DNA of 64,000 bases from RGEC01 sp964626685 (GTDB lineage: Bacteria > Bacteroidota > Bacteroidia > NS11-12g > UBA955), in the NCBI GenBank assembly GCA_964626685.1, contig CAZVJY010000010.1, forward strand, positions 7,136 to 71,135, given 5' to 3'. This document shows positions 9,467 to 18,598 of the stretch, one piece after another. The notes below the pieces were generated by a model, which ran no database searches, was not told where the DNA came from, and saw only the letters and a program-made list of their open reading frames with translations. Both the position numbers and the translations under genes were made by a program. Positions within the stretch are counted from its first letter, which is position 1. Every line of letters starts with the position of its first letter.

Positions 9467-10625
9467 TCAGTTTTTCTTTTTCTTCTTTGATGGTTCTGCT
9501 TACACTTAAAATAACACCGAAAGCAATGCTGTTAAATACAAGGCTGGTTCCTCCCATACTCACGAGGGGGATAGTTAGGCCCGTAACGGGCAGCATGCCT
9601 ACAGCAACACCCATATTTACAAATGCCTGAAAACTCATACTCAGGCATAGTCCCAAAGCCAGCAGCGCCCCGAATGCTTTCGGGCTTTCCACCACTATTC
9701 GTATACAGCGGAAAATGAGGATAAGGAAAAGCAGTACCATGCCTGCCCCGCCTATAAAACCATATTCTTCCACGATGATGGCGTAAATGAAATCTGAGTA
9801 GGGGTGTGGCAGATAATTGCGCTGGGTGCTGTTGCCAGGGCCTTTGCCAAACAAACCTCCTGATGCCACCGCTATTTTTGACTGCATCTGCTGGTAATTA
9901 CTTTCACCGTTGTCTTTGCCTGTAAAGGTTTCAATACGTTTTTTCCAGGTAGGAATACGGCTGTTGCTCATATTGTCAACATTTATATTCAGTAAAACGA
10001 CCACAAGCAGGCTCATGGCTGCAGCACCGGAAATACCAAGCAGCGCCAGGTACTTAAAATTGATTCGTCCTATAAACAGGAGCATGCAACAAATGGTGAA
10101 TACCATCAGGGCTGTACTGAGGTTTTCAGGTGCAATCAGGGTTACCACAATAATGATGACCAAAAGGATATTGCGAAAAACCTTGAAGCTGTCGATCTCT
10201 TCCTGTTTTTTACTCAAATAGCGCGCGATGTACATAATCAGGAACAGTTTGGCCATGTCACTGGTCTGGAAGGTGATGCCAAGGCCGGGAATAGGCAATA
10301 CGCGCGTTGCGTTATTAATCTCACTGCCAATGGCCAGGGTTACGACCAGCAGCACAATGGAAATCCAGATGAACAGTTGGGACAGCCTTGAAAAGTATTG
10401 GTAATTGATAAGATGGCATAGGTACAGAAAGCCAAATCCGATGAGCAGAAATCCTGTGTGGCGGAGAAAATAGAATTCTGTGTTTCCGCCCTGTTTGCTG
10501 AATGCCAGACCTCCGGTGGAGCTGTATACAGCCAGTATGCCCACCAGCGATAGGATAATCACAATGGCCCATATCCATGGGTCACCACGAAAAATCTTGC
10601 TGAATTTGCTGCCTTCTGCACTCAT
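9456..10625 (-). CDS. ftsW: Peptidoglycan glycosyltransferase FtsW (SEDS family)
   Basis: A 389-residue polytopic SEDS protein that polymerises lipid II into glycan strands at the septum in partnership with the transpeptidase FtsI. About ten membrane helices are visible. The C-terminal signature FVNMGVAVGMLPVTGLTIP with SMGGTS after it is typical of FtsW/RodA. The position between murD and murG in the dcw cluster supports FtsW over RodA. The gene starts 3 bp after the murD stop. Confidence 0.96.
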   Translation of the reverse strand: MSAEGSKFSKIFRGDPWIWAIVIILSLVGILAVYSSTGGLAFSKQGGNTEFYFLRHTGFLLIGFGFLYLCHLINYQYFSRLSQLFIWISIVLLVVTLAIGSEINNATRVLPIPGLGITFQTSDMAKLFLIMYIARYLSKKQEEIDSFKVFRNILLVIIIVVTLIAPENLSTALMVFTICCMLLFIGRINFKYLALLGISGAAAMSLLVVVLLNINVDNMSNSRIPTWKKRIETFTGKDNGESNYQQMQSKIAVASGGLFGKGPGNSTQRNYLPHPYSDFIYAIIVEEYGFIGGAGMVLLFLILIFRCIRIVVESPKAFGALLALGLCLSMSFQAFVNMGVAVGMLPVTGLTIPLVSMGGTSLVFNSIAFGVILSVSRTIKEEKEKLNAA

Positions 10626-10628
10626 CTT

Positions 10629-11966
10629 TTAGAGGTTTCTAACGGCTTCTTTGAACTGTCGGCCGCGGTCTTCGTAATTGTCAAACAAGTCGAAACTGGC
10701 GCAGGCAGGAGACAGCAGAACGCAATCGCCTTTCTGGGCGAGGCGGCTGGCCACGTGTACGGCTTCCTTTGCACTGCCAGTGTTGATGATCATATCCACA
10801 TCATCCTGAAACGCCTGGTGGATTTTGATGTTATCCAGCCCCAGGCAAACAATGTATTTCACCTTGTCCTTGACCAGTGATTTCAATTCCTTGTAGTTAT
10901 TGCCTTTGTCTACGCCGCCTGCAATCCATACCACGGGCTTGTCCATGCTTTCCAGTGCATACCAGGCGCTGTTTACATTGGTAGCCTTGGAATCGTTGAT
11001 GTATTCCACGCCGTTCACACGGTTTACAAACTCCAGGCGGTGTTCTGCATTCTGAAAGTTGCAGAGACTTTCTCGGATGGTTTCTTTGCGAACGTCAAGT
11101 AGGCTGGCTACTACGGCAGCAGCCATGCTGTTGTACGTGTTGTGAATTCCACGCAGTGAGATTTCTTCCATATTGATGGTCATTGTTTGTTTGTTGTTAT
11201 TGATAAAGAGTGTGTTGTTTTCTACATAGGCGCCCGGGTTGCAGGAATGTGTAACCGAAATGGGCAGGTTGGTGGCTTCTCCTGTTTTCAATCCGAAGTA
11301 CTGCTTGCTGATAGCATCATCCGCACAGTATATGAAATAGTCTGAGGCCTGTTGGTTGCGGGTAAGCCTGAATTTGCTTGCAGCATAAAGCTCAAGTTTA
11401 TATTCGTAGCGATCCAGGTGATCGGGCGTGATATTCGTAAGAACGGAAATATGTGAGCGAAAGTTGAAGTTGCCGTCCAGTTGGAAACTGCTAACTTCCA
11501 GCACATAAATGTCATGGTTTTCTTCGGCTACCTGTCTGGCAAAACTCTTGCCGATATTGCCTCCAAGCCCTACATTCAATCCTGCGTTTTTGAGTATATG
11601 ATGGGTGAGGAGGGTGGTGGTGGTTTTTCCGTTGGTGCCGCTGATGCATATCATTTTGGCATCGGTATAGCGACCGGCGAATTCAATTTCTGAAATCACG
11701 GGAATTCCCTTTTTCAGTGCAGCCTGTACCATCGGGGCCTTGTCGGGTATGCCAGGGCTTTTTACCATTTCATCGGCAGACAGTATCTCAGATTCTGTAT
11801 GTTGTCCTTCTTCCCAGCGCACCCCGATCTTTTCGAGTTCATGGCGGTAGCTTTCCCCAATCCTGCCCATATCAGAAACAAACACATCCCAGCCTTTGGC
11901 CTTGGCCAAAACAGCGGTTCCTGTGCCTGATTCGCCTGCTCCCAATATGACAAGTTTTTTACTCAA
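10629..11966 (-). CDS. murD: UDP-N-acetylmuramoyl-L-alanine--D-glutamate ligase MurD
   Basis: A 445-residue cytoplasmic Mur ligase that adds D-glutamate to UDP-MurNAc-L-Ala. LVILGAGESGTGTA at the N-terminus is the UDP-binding fold; the ATP loop SGTNGKTTTT lies at about 109-118; NITPDHLDRY and NDSKATN follow, the latter being the MurD-typical form of the C-terminal ligase motif. It overlaps mraY by 4 bp. Length and motifs are normal. Confidence 0.97.
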   Translation of the reverse strand: MSKKLVILGAGESGTGTAVLAKAKGWDVFVSDMGRIGESYRHELEKIGVRWEEGQHTESEILSADEMVKSPGIPDKAPMVQAALKKGIPVISEIEFAGRYTDAKMICISGTNGKTTTTLLTHHILKNAGLNVGLGGNIGKSFARQVAEENHDIYVLEVSSFQLDGNFNFRSHISVLTNITPDHLDRYEYKLELYAASKFRLTRNQQASDYFIYCADDAISKQYFGLKTGEATNLPISVTHSCNPGAYVENNTLFINNNKQTMTINMEEISLRGIHNTYNSMAAAVVASLLDVRKETIRESLCNFQNAEHRLEFVNRVNGVEYINDSKATNVNSAWYALESMDKPVVWIAGGVDKGNNYKELKSLVKDKVKYIVCLGLDNIKIHQAFQDDVDMIINTGSAKEAVHVASRLAQKGDCVLLSPACASFDLFDNYEDRGRQFKEAVRNL

Positions 11967-13096
11967 CGCAGTTTTAGCAATGCAATGGATACGAGTACCA
12001 GTATGATGGTTACCAGCCAGAAACGAAGGGTGATTTTACTTTCAGGGATGTTCAGTTTCTGGAAGTGGTGGTGCAGTGGGCTCATCAGGAAAATCCTGCG
12101 GCCTTCGCCGTATTTCTTTTTGGTGTATTTGAACCAACCCACCTGTAATACCACACTGAGGCTTTCTGCGAAAAAGACTCCGCAAAGGATTGGAATGAGC
12201 AGTTCCATTTTGATGATGATAGCCACGGCTGCAATGGCTCCGCCCAGGGCCAGACTGCCTGTATCGCCCATAAATACCTGGGCAGGGAAACCGTTGTACC
12301 AAAGAAATCCGAGGCACGCGCCTATAACGGCGGCCAGAAACACCACTACTTCACCGCTCTCTGGAACGTAAATGATGTTAAGGTATTCGGCCATTTTGAT
12401 ATTTCCCGCTGCATAAGCCAGCACTCCAAGCCCAAGGCCCACAATGGCTGTGGTTCCGGCTGCCAGCCCATCTATGCCATCTGTAAGGTTGACCGCATTG
12501 GTGACTGCCATACAAATGAATACAATCACCGGGAGGAAAATGAACCAGGCATTGTTTTCACCGGGTATTAGTTCCGAGTAGTTTAACCGGTGGCTGGTGA
12601 CCGGCAGGTTGGTTTCCAGCGGAATGTTTGCTGAGCTGTGTGTATAGTCAATAACTACGGCGATAACCACGCCCAGCAGTAGTTGTCCGATGAGCTTGGT
12701 GGTGGCCTTCATTCCTTCCTTATTCTTTTTGAAGACCTTGATATAATCATCTACTGCGCCGATGGATCCCATCCATACAGTGCTTACAACCATCAGGATG
12801 ACGTAAACATTGTCAATTCTTGCCAGCAGCAACGTGGGAATGATAATAGCCAGTATGATGATGATGCCGCCCATAGTGGGTGTGCCCTTCTTCTGCAGCT
12901 GCCCTTCCAGTCCCAGGTTGCGTATTTCTTCCCCAATCTGCTGCTTCTGCAACCAGCGAATGATGCGTTTCCCAATCAGCAAGGCAATCAGCAGGCTAAG
13001 AATTCCTGCCATGCTTGCCCTGAAGGAGATGTATTGGAATACACCGGCTCCGGAAACATTGATACTGTCGAGGTATTTGAATAGATAGTATAGCAT
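11963..13096 (-). CDS. mraY: Phospho-N-acetylmuramoyl-pentapeptide transferase MraY
   Basis: A 377-residue polytopic inner membrane enzyme that couples phospho-MurNAc-pentapeptide to undecaprenyl phosphate, making lipid I. Characteristic pieces are GTPTMGG near 75, DDYIK near 117, NLTDGIDGLA near 205 and the C-terminal MSPLHHHFQ with the catalytic histidines. Its start shares one base with the murE stop (TAATG), and its end overlaps murD by 4 bp. The segment around LETNLPVTSHRLN is a larger periplasmic loop, as usual in Bacteroidota MraY. Confidence 0.97.
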   Translation of the reverse strand: MLYYLFKYLDSINVSGAGVFQYISFRASMAGILSLLIALLIGKRIIRWLQKQQIGEEIRNLGLEGQLQKKGTPTMGGIIIILAIIIPTLLLARIDNVYVILMVVSTVWMGSIGAVDDYIKVFKKNKEGMKATTKLIGQLLLGVVIAVVIDYTHSSANIPLETNLPVTSHRLNYSELIPGENNAWFIFLPVIVFICMAVTNAVNLTDGIDGLAAGTTAIVGLGLGVLAYAAGNIKMAEYLNIIYVPESGEVVVFLAAVIGACLGFLWYNGFPAQVFMGDTGSLALGGAIAAVAIIIKMELLIPILCGVFFAESLSVVLQVGWFKYTKKKYGEGRRIFLMSPLHHHFQKLNIPESKITLRFWLVTIILVLVSIALLKLR

Positions 13097-14559
13097 TATC
13101 CGTTGTTTTGGTTAAAGATGGCTCTTACAATGGCTTTGTCATCGAAGGGATGTTTCACGCCTTTTATTTCCTGATAGGTTTCGTGCCCTTTGCCTGCAAT
13201 GAGGATTACATCGCCGGGTGCGGCCAGCATGGCTGCTGTGCGGATGGCTTCTTTTCTGTCGGTAATTTTTAGCAGTTTTTTGTAGTATTGTCCTTCTACG
13301 CCTGCCTCCATTTGTGCTATGATGGTTTCGGGATCTTCCTCTCTGGGATTGTCACTCGTGAAAATGACTTTGCTGCTAAGTCTGGCGGCGATTTTCCCCA
13401 TTTCAGGTCTTTTTGCTGCATCGCGGTTACCACCGCATCCTACTACAGTTATCAGTTGAGCATGGTTGCCTCTGATGTCGTTAATGGTTTTGATTACGTT
13501 TTCCAAAGCATCCGGAGTATGGGCGTAATCCACAATTGCAGTAACCCTGTCCGGTCCGTTGATGGCTTCAAAACGTCCGTTTATCCTGCCGGCTCTGGTT
13601 AGGGGAAGCATGATGTCTTCTTCGCCGGCGGTGAGCAAAAATGCCGCTCCGTAAACTGCCGCAAGGTTATAAGCATTGAATGCGCCTACGAGGTTTACCC
13701 ATGCTTCCTTGCCGTCCAACCTAAGTTGCATTCCCTGAAAGTCGCTTTCCAATATTTTTACAGTAAAATCGGCGCCGCTTTTCATGGCATAGGTGTATCT
13801 GGCTGCTTTGGTATTTTGCAGCATAATCATACCATTGCGGTCGTCTTTGTTGGTTAGCGCCCAGGCACCTGATGGCAGTTCATCAAAGAACTGTTTTTTG
13901 GCCTTCAGGTAATTGTCAAAGGTTATGTGGTAGTCCAGGTGATCGTGGGTGAGGTTGGTAAACACAGCACCTGTGAACTCAAGGCCTGCAATTCTGCGCT
14001 GGTGGATGGCATGCGAACTGCATTCCATAAAGCAATACTCACAGCCTTCCTCCACCATTTTTGCCAAAAGGGCGTTGAGGCCGGCCGCATCCGGAGTGGT
14101 GTGTGTGCTTGGGATAATATCTGCGCCAATTCTGTTTTCTACCGTGGATACCAGTCCGCAACGATGACCCATGGCTGTAAAGAGCTCAAACAGCAGCGTG
14201 CTTACCGTGGTCTTTCCGTTGGTTCCGGTGGTTCCCACCAGTTTAAGTGTTTTGGTGGGTTCTCCATAAAACAAATGGCAGGCAATCCCCATGGATTCAG
14301 GCACATCGTTTACCAGAATGTAGGTTACGCCGTCTTTTGGGCTGTTAATGCTTTTGGCAAGAATTGCAGTAGCACCGTTTTCTATGGCTTTGTCAATGAA
14401 ATCGTGCCCATCGGCATGGGTTCCGGGCATGGCCGCATACAAAAAGCCTTTCTCTGCCTTGCGGCTGTCTATGCATACGCCAGCAATGGCTGCGTCGCTC
14501 TGTCCGATGACCTGTACCGGTTTTAGTCTGTTGATGATATGTTGCAGGTTCCCAGTCAA
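13096..14559 (-). CDS. murE: UDP-MurNAc-L-alanyl-D-glutamate--meso-diaminopimelate ligase MurE
   Basis: A 487-residue Mur ligase for the third residue of the stem peptide. The ATP loop GTTGTNGKTT is at about 109-118 and THDHLDYH near 205. DNPR at about 403-406 is the motif that recognises meso-diaminopimelate rather than lysine, so this organism is predicted to have DAP-type peptidoglycan. That agrees with dapF at 23117-23884. The stop overlaps the mraY start by one base; the start overlaps ftsI by 4 bp. Confidence 0.97.
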   Translation of the reverse strand: MTGNLQHIINRLKPVQVIGQSDAAIAGVCIDSRKAEKGFLYAAMPGTHADGHDFIDKAIENGATAILAKSINSPKDGVTYILVNDVPESMGIACHLFYGEPTKTLKLVGTTGTNGKTTVSTLLFELFTAMGHRCGLVSTVENRIGADIIPSTHTTPDAAGLNALLAKMVEEGCEYCFMECSSHAIHQRRIAGLEFTGAVFTNLTHDHLDYHITFDNYLKAKKQFFDELPSGAWALTNKDDRNGMIMLQNTKAARYTYAMKSGADFTVKILESDFQGMQLRLDGKEAWVNLVGAFNAYNLAAVYGAAFLLTAGEEDIMLPLTRAGRINGRFEAINGPDRVTAIVDYAHTPDALENVIKTINDIRGNHAQLITVVGCGGNRDAAKRPEMGKIAARLSSKVIFTSDNPREEDPETIIAQMEAGVEGQYYKKLLKITDRKEAIRTAAMLAAPGDVILIAGKGHETYQEIKGVKHPFDDKAIVRAIFNQNNG

Positions 14560-16685
14560 AATGGCTCCAGTTTCAGGTGAATTTGTGTAACTTTTGAAAG
14601 GGCTGTGCCCGCAGGTATGCTTTGGTTCACGATTCGGCCATAGCCTTCGCTGCTAACCGATATTTTATGCTGTTCCAGCCATACAATGGCATCGCGGAGT
14701 CCCATATCCTTGAATTCCGGCAACAGTCCCTGCTTTACTTGAGCAGGTTTCAGAACCACGGCAAAATCTTTTTTGCTGCCCGATACCCATTCGCTTTGTG
14801 CGCCGCTGTCCAGCATTGAGCTGATGTTAAGAAGATTCAATACCTGCTTTGTCTTGGTAGTATTGCCTTTCAGGATTTCAGGGATTTGCGGATCTCCGGT
14901 TTTTCCAGCCACCGGTTGAAGTTTTAAAGAGCTGCTGTAGATTTTGTCTGCTATGTCTTTGAATACTGGTCCGGCCACCAAGGCTCCGTATATGATGCCT
15001 TTCTTGGGTTCATTTATAACCACAATAATGCTGTATTGCGGGTTGGATGCCGGAAAATAGCCCGCAAACGAAGCTTTGTAGCTACCTTCCTCATACTTTT
15101 TACCCTTGGCAATTTTGGCGGTTCCTGTTTTGCCAGCCACCTGGTAGTTTTCATTTTTCAGGTTTGTTGCTGTTCCGTGATCCACAACACCTTCCATCAT
15201 GCTTTTCAGAGCGGATAGGGTTTTGTCGCTGCAGATTTTTTCGTTGAGTATTTCCGGTGCAATGTTTTTTATGAGCTTTCCTTCATGGCGAATTTCGCTT
15301 ACCATATAGGGTCTCATCATCTTGCCATTGTTGGCCACCGCGTTATAAAGCATGAGCATTTGCAACGGGGATATTTTGGTTTCATATCCAATACTCATCC
15401 ATGGTAAGGTAGTGTTATACCATTCTTTGGATTTTTTGGTTTTTATGAGCGGATTATTGGGCGTTTGTATATCAAATTCGGGTTTGAAATTCAAACCCAG
15501 CCTCAGGGCATGGTTGACAAACTTTTCTGGTTGTTTGCCGTAGTGTTTTAGCACCAGTTTGCTTATGCCTACGTTACTGGATTTTTCGAAGCTTTCCTGC
15601 AGGGTGAGTATGTTTTTGTTGGGTTTGGTTGCGTCCACCATGGTTTCGCCAAACATTTTTACTTCTCCGCCATTTACATTCACACTGTCTGAAGGTTTGG
15701 CGTATCCGTCTTCGAGCAGTGCCATGGTCGAAACCAGCTTAAATGTTGAGCCAGGTTCTTCAAATTCATTTACGGCGTAATTCAATACCTCTGCGTATTC
15801 CCCTTTTTCATTGCGTTTTAGGTTTGCCATGGCCTTAATGGCTCCGGTTTTTACTTCCATCACCACTGCGCAGCCATGGTCGGCTTCGTTGTTTGCCAGT
15901 ACTCGCTGCAAGGCGTTCTGGGCTACATCCTGAAGGTTTACGTCCAGGGTGGTTACAATGTCGTAGCCATTCACAGGGTCCTTTACATTGCCGGTTTGCA
16001 TGGTGCGCCATATGTTTCCGGGCATACGCTGTTCCATTCGCTGCCCATCGGTGCCTCGGAGCAGGCTGTCAAATGCGCCTTCCAGGCCAACGTAAACACC
16101 TTGTTTGCTGTATCCGATGGTTCTTTTCGCCAGGTCACCCATGAAATAGAGGCGTTTGCCTTGCTCATCAAACCAGAAGCCGCCTTTGAATTTCCCTTTT
16201 CGGATTAGGGGCCAGGTTTTCATCTTTTTTACAACGTCATAGCCCTGGTCTTTAACCACCATTGCATATCTGGATTTGCGGTTGCGCAGGCCGGAGAAAT
16301 AGCCCTTCCATTCTGCGGCATTTCTCTCCTTGAATTCTGTGGCCATCAGCAAGCTAAGGCTATCAATGTACTTGCGGAATGTGTCTTTTGTCAGTCCGTC
16401 GGCCATAGCGTCAAAAACCATATTGTACCGAGGTACGGATGTTGCAAGCAGACTGCCGTCAGCAGCATAGATATTGCCTCTTATAGCCTTAACATCAATG
16501 GTGCGCGTGTTTTTTTGCTGCATTTCTTTACTGAAATCCTCATCGGCTCCCAGCTGAAGTTTAGCGGCGGTGAATAAAACGGAAAAACCAAATACCAGCA
16601 CAATCCCGAATACGAGATAAGCCCTGAGCAGAATGGCCCTGCGGGTATTTACCTTAGCGTTTTCCTGGTTTGACATGGTTTTCAA
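14556..16685 (-). CDS. ftsI: Septal transpeptidase FtsI (PBP3-like) with C-terminal PASTA domain
   Basis: A 709-residue class B penicillin-binding protein that cross-links septal peptidoglycan. One membrane helix at about 20-42 is followed by the PBP dimerisation domain and the transpeptidase domain with STFK (catalytic serine, about 313-316), SSN (about 369-371) and KTG (about 519-521). A PASTA domain occupies roughly the last 60 residues (LPEFKDMGLRDAIVWLEQH onward), as in Spo VD-like and many Bacteroidota FtsI proteins. It overlaps ftsL by 32 bp and murE by 4 bp. FtsI works with FtsW, encoded four genes downstream. Confidence 0.95.
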   Translation of the reverse strand: MKTMSNQENAKVNTRRAILLRAYLVFGIVLVFGFSVLFTAAKLQLGADEDFSKEMQQKNTRTIDVKAIRGNIYAADGSLLATSVPRYNMVFDAMADGLTKDTFRKYIDSLSLLMATEFKERNAAEWKGYFSGLRNRKSRYAMVVKDQGYDVVKKMKTWPLIRKGKFKGGFWFDEQGKRLYFMGDLAKRTIGYSKQGVYVGLEGAFDSLLRGTDGQRMEQRMPGNIWRTMQTGNVKDPVNGYDIVTTLDVNLQDVAQNALQRVLANNEADHGCAVVMEVKTGAIKAMANLKRNEKGEYAEVLNYAVNEFEEPGSTFKLVSTMALLEDGYAKPSDSVNVNGGEVKMFGETMVDATKPNKNILTLQESFEKSSNVGISKLVLKHYGKQPEKFVNHALRLGLNFKPEFDIQTPNNPLIKTKKSKEWYNTTLPWMSIGYETKISPLQMLMLYNAVANNGKMMRPYMVSEIRHEGKLIKNIAPEILNEKICSDKTLSALKSMMEGVVDHGTATNLKNENYQVAGKTGTAKIAKGKKYEEGSYKASFAGYFPASNPQYSIIVVINEPKKGIIYGALVAGPVFKDIADKIYSSSLKLQPVAGKTGDPQIPEILKGNTTKTKQVLNLLNISSMLDSGAQSEWVSGSKKDFAVVLKPAQVKQGLLPEFKDMGLRDAIVWLEQHKISVSSEGYGRIVNQSIPAGTALSKVTQIHLKLEPF

Positions 16686-17013
16686 TCTTTACGGGCGGAA
16701 CACTTAGTTCTTTCAGGCCGCTGGGTTCAAGTTTCTTCGCCAGTTCGCTTTGTTTGCTGGCATTGGTTATCTGGCTTTCCAGGCTGATTTTTTCGCTGTG
16801 CAGTTCTTTGAGGTCCTTAATCAGTTTGTCTTTGGTTCTCAGGGCTTTGTTGGCGTGGTGCTGGTTATAGATGTAAAACAGCATGAGGGCAAATGCCACA
16901 AGGCCAAATTTCACCCATGACCAGATACCTGCAGATTCCTGCTGTTCAGGTGTTTCCGCCTGAGGCTGGGTGCTTTCTTCTGCCGGCTCCAATGGGCCCA
17001 TTTCTGTATTCAT
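16654..17013 (-). CDS. ftsL: FtsL-like divisome protein
   Basis: A 119-residue bitopic protein between rsmH and ftsI, the fixed position of ftsL. An acidic cytoplasmic tail of about 30 residues precedes one membrane helix at about 33-50 (VKFGLVAFALMLFYIY), then a coiled coil with heptad-like leucines (LIKDLKELHSEKISLESQI). The size and topology match the Bacteroidota FtsL-like family. Sequence identity to the classical FtsL is too low to see, so the call depends on topology and place. Overlaps ftsI by 32 bp and rsmH by 4 bp. Confidence 0.88.
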   Translation of the reverse strand: MNTEMGPLEPAEESTQPQAETPEQQESAGIWSWVKFGLVAFALMLFYIYNQHHANKALRTKDKLIKDLKELHSEKISLESQITNASKQSELAKKLEPSGLKELSVPPVKIENHVKPGKR

Positions 17014-17912
17014 CGTTTAACTCCTATTCTCATTTTTGCACTGCGGGCGCGGTTGTTTGATGCTATTTCAAGGTCGTCCGGCACAATGGCTTTGTTGGGT
17101 TCCGGATCAAACGGGCGTTCTACGTTGCCGTACAGATCGGTGTGTCTTGTTCCTTCCAGGTTGCCTGTTTGAAGAAAGTTTTTAACCATGCGGTCTTCCA
17201 GGCTGTGATAGCTGATAATAACCAGGTGACCACCTTTACCAATACACTCAGCAGAAGCCTTTAGCAATGCTTCTAGTGCTTGCATTTCACCATTCACTTC
17301 TATTCTCAGTGCCTGGTATACCTGGCTCAGGTATTTGGCCGGGGTGTTTTTGGGGGTGCAGGGAGCAATAATTTGTTTTAGCTGCGAAGTAGTAGCAATG
17401 GTTTGTCCGGTGCGTCCCTGGCATATAACGGCAGCCAGTCGGCCTGCGTTGGGGATTTCCCCCCACATTTTAAAAATATGCTTGAGCTTGGCTTCCGGGT
17501 ATGTATTTACGATATCGGCGGCGGAAAGGGAAGCTTTTTTGTCCATGCGCATGTCAAGCGGGCCTTCGAGCCTGTGTGCAAACCCTCTTTCTCCCACGTT
17601 AATTTGGTGTGAGGAAATGCCTAAATCGGCCAGGATGCCGGAAATAGGCATCATTTTGCCGTAGCGCATGAATTGTTTTAAAAACCGGAAATTGTGGTTT
17701 ACCAGTGTAAATCGCTTGTCGTCAGGGGCGTTGGACAGGGCTTCATCATCGCGGTCAAAGGCAATGAGTTTGCCTTTGGCTGATAGCTTTTTCAAAATGG
17801 CACGTGAGTGCCCGCCACCGCCAAATGTGGCATCTGCATAAGTCCCGTTGGGATTATGCACCAGTGCGTCAACACTGGGGTTCAGCAGTACGGGTACGTG
17901 ATATTCTTGCAT
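17010..17912 (-). CDS. rsmH: 16S rRNA (cytosine-1402-N4)-methyltransferase RsmH
   Basis: A 300-residue SAM-dependent methyltransferase (MraW) that modifies C1402 in the P site of 16S rRNA. Motif I is DATFGGGGHS at about 28-37, followed by DLGISSHQI, RVNGEMQALE-like (RIEVNGEMQALE) and the C-terminal NNRARSAKMR. It lies 27 bp after mraZ, the conserved second position of the dcw cluster, and overlaps the FtsL-like gene by 4 bp. Confidence 0.97.
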   Translation of the reverse strand: MQEYHVPVLLNPSVDALVHNPNGTYADATFGGGGHSRAILKKLSAKGKLIAFDRDDEALSNAPDDKRFTLVNHNFRFLKQFMRYGKMMPISGILADLGISSHQINVGERGFAHRLEGPLDMRMDKKASLSAADIVNTYPEAKLKHIFKMWGEIPNAGRLAAVICQGRTGQTIATTSQLKQIIAPCTPKNTPAKYLSQVYQALRIEVNGEMQALEALLKASAECIGKGGHLVIISYHSLEDRMVKNFLQTGNLEGTRHTDLYGNVERPFDPEPNKAIVPDDLEIASNNRARSAKMRIGVKR

Positions 17913-17939
17913 GGTGCAGCCGGTTTCATTCCAAACATT

Positions 17940-18407
17940 TTATGGCTCCTTTCTGCTTCCCGATTGCTGGTGAAAGATTTGGGCCAGCTTGCTGAGTTCG
18001 TCAGAATCCACCGAAAGCTCGGTTTCATAATTCGAACGGCTCCAGATTTCCACTTTGTTTCCGTAGGCGCTCAGCACTACCTCGTCGGTAAGCTCTGCGT
18101 ACTCACACAGTTTTTTGGGAATCAGGACCCGCTGGGCAGTGTCAATCTGAACCAGGTTTGCACCGTTGGTGAAAATGCGTTTAAAACGGCGAATTTCAGG
18201 GCTCAGGAAGTCATCTACCGCGGTCAGTTTGCCGGTTTCTTGCAACCAGTCTTCTCGGGTGTACAGAACGAGACATTTTTCAAATCCCCGGTTGACCACA
18301 AGCGTGTTTCCCGCGCTTTCGGGAAACTGCGCACGAAGCCTTGATGGTAAAGACAATCTGCCTTTATCATCCAGCTTACATACATACTCGCCAATCAATC
18401 CGGACAT
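17940..18407 (-). CDS. mraZ: Transcriptional regulator MraZ
   Basis: A 155-residue protein built of two AbrB/SpoVT-like swapped-hairpin units. The first unit has LDDKGRLSLPSRLR and the second LVQIDTAQRVLIPKKL, the two DxxGR-type repeats typical of MraZ (the second is degenerate at the arginine position). MraZ forms a ring that binds TGGGN direct repeats upstream of its own gene and controls the dcw operon. Two such repeat pairs lie upstream here (18445-18459 and 18599-18613). It is the first gene of the operon that runs to ftsZ. Confidence 0.97.
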   Translation of the reverse strand: MSGLIGEYVCKLDDKGRLSLPSRLRAQFPESAGNTLVVNRGFEKCLVLYTREDWLQETGKLTAVDDFLSPEIRRFKRIFTNGANLVQIDTAQRVLIPKKLCEYAELTDEVVLSAYGNKVEIWSRSNYETELSVDSDELSKLAQIFHQQSGSRKEP

Positions 18408-18444
18408 AGGTTTGGAATTCCGTCTGCTAAATAAAAACTAAAAA

Positions 18445-18459
18445 TCCCACTTTTTCCCA
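18445..18459 (-). promoter_or_regulatory. Candidate MraZ operator in the mraZ leader
   Basis: On the minus strand the sequence reads TGGGA-AAAAG-TGGGA: two identical 5 base boxes with a 10 bp period. This is the TGGGN-N5-TGGGN arrangement described for MraZ, and each half also reads AAAGTGGGA or a close form of it. A third, imperfect box (AGGGT) lies one helical turn further upstream, but 11 rather than 10 bp away (18466-18470). The site is 38-52 bp upstream of the mraZ start codon and about 90 bp after the predicted transcription start. Confidence 0.6.
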
Positions 18460-18483
18460 CTTTTTACCCTTTTTAAGCACCAT

Positions 18484-18492
18484 TTATCCACA
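18484..18492 (+). promoter_or_regulatory. Perfect DnaA box TTATCCACA
   Basis: An exact match to the high-affinity consensus 9-mer, located in the mraZ leader between the promoter and the MraZ boxes. One such match is roughly what chance would give in a window this size, so only the location makes it noteworthy. No cluster of boxes is present, so it is not an origin. Confidence 0.35.
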
Positions 18493-18514
18493 CAACGGCA
18501 TTTAATCGGGTTTT

Positions 18515-18535
18515 ATTGTGGGTTATCTTCACAAT
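18515..18535. repeat. Inverted repeat in the mraZ leader
   Basis: ATTGTG and CACAAT separated by 9 bases. It lies just downstream of the predicted mraZ transcription start (about 18548) and could be an operator half-site pair or a weak RNA hairpin. No T tract follows it on either strand. Confidence 0.3.
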
Positions 18536-18554
18536 GAGATGATTAATTATTCAG

Positions 18555-18585
18555 CAAAAGTACTTAAAAAGCCCGTAAATACAAA
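18555..18585 (-). promoter_or_regulatory. Bacteroidota-type promoter of the dcw operon
   Basis: Minus strand: -33 element TTTG (18585-18582), 19 bp spacer, -7 element TACTTTTG (18562-18555). Both match the Bacteroidota consensus TTTG and TAnnTTTG exactly, with the expected spacing. Transcription would start near 18548 and give a leader of about 140 nt before mraZ. It is the only element pair in the window where I find both hexamer-like boxes perfect. Confidence 0.65.
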
Positions 18586-18598
18586 GAATTAGATAAAG

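Noticed and set aside
18484..18492. Replication origin near the DnaA box
   Set aside because: Only one box, no AT-rich unwinding stretch with further boxes, and dnaA is not nearby. dnaB at 27169 is not evidence for an origin.
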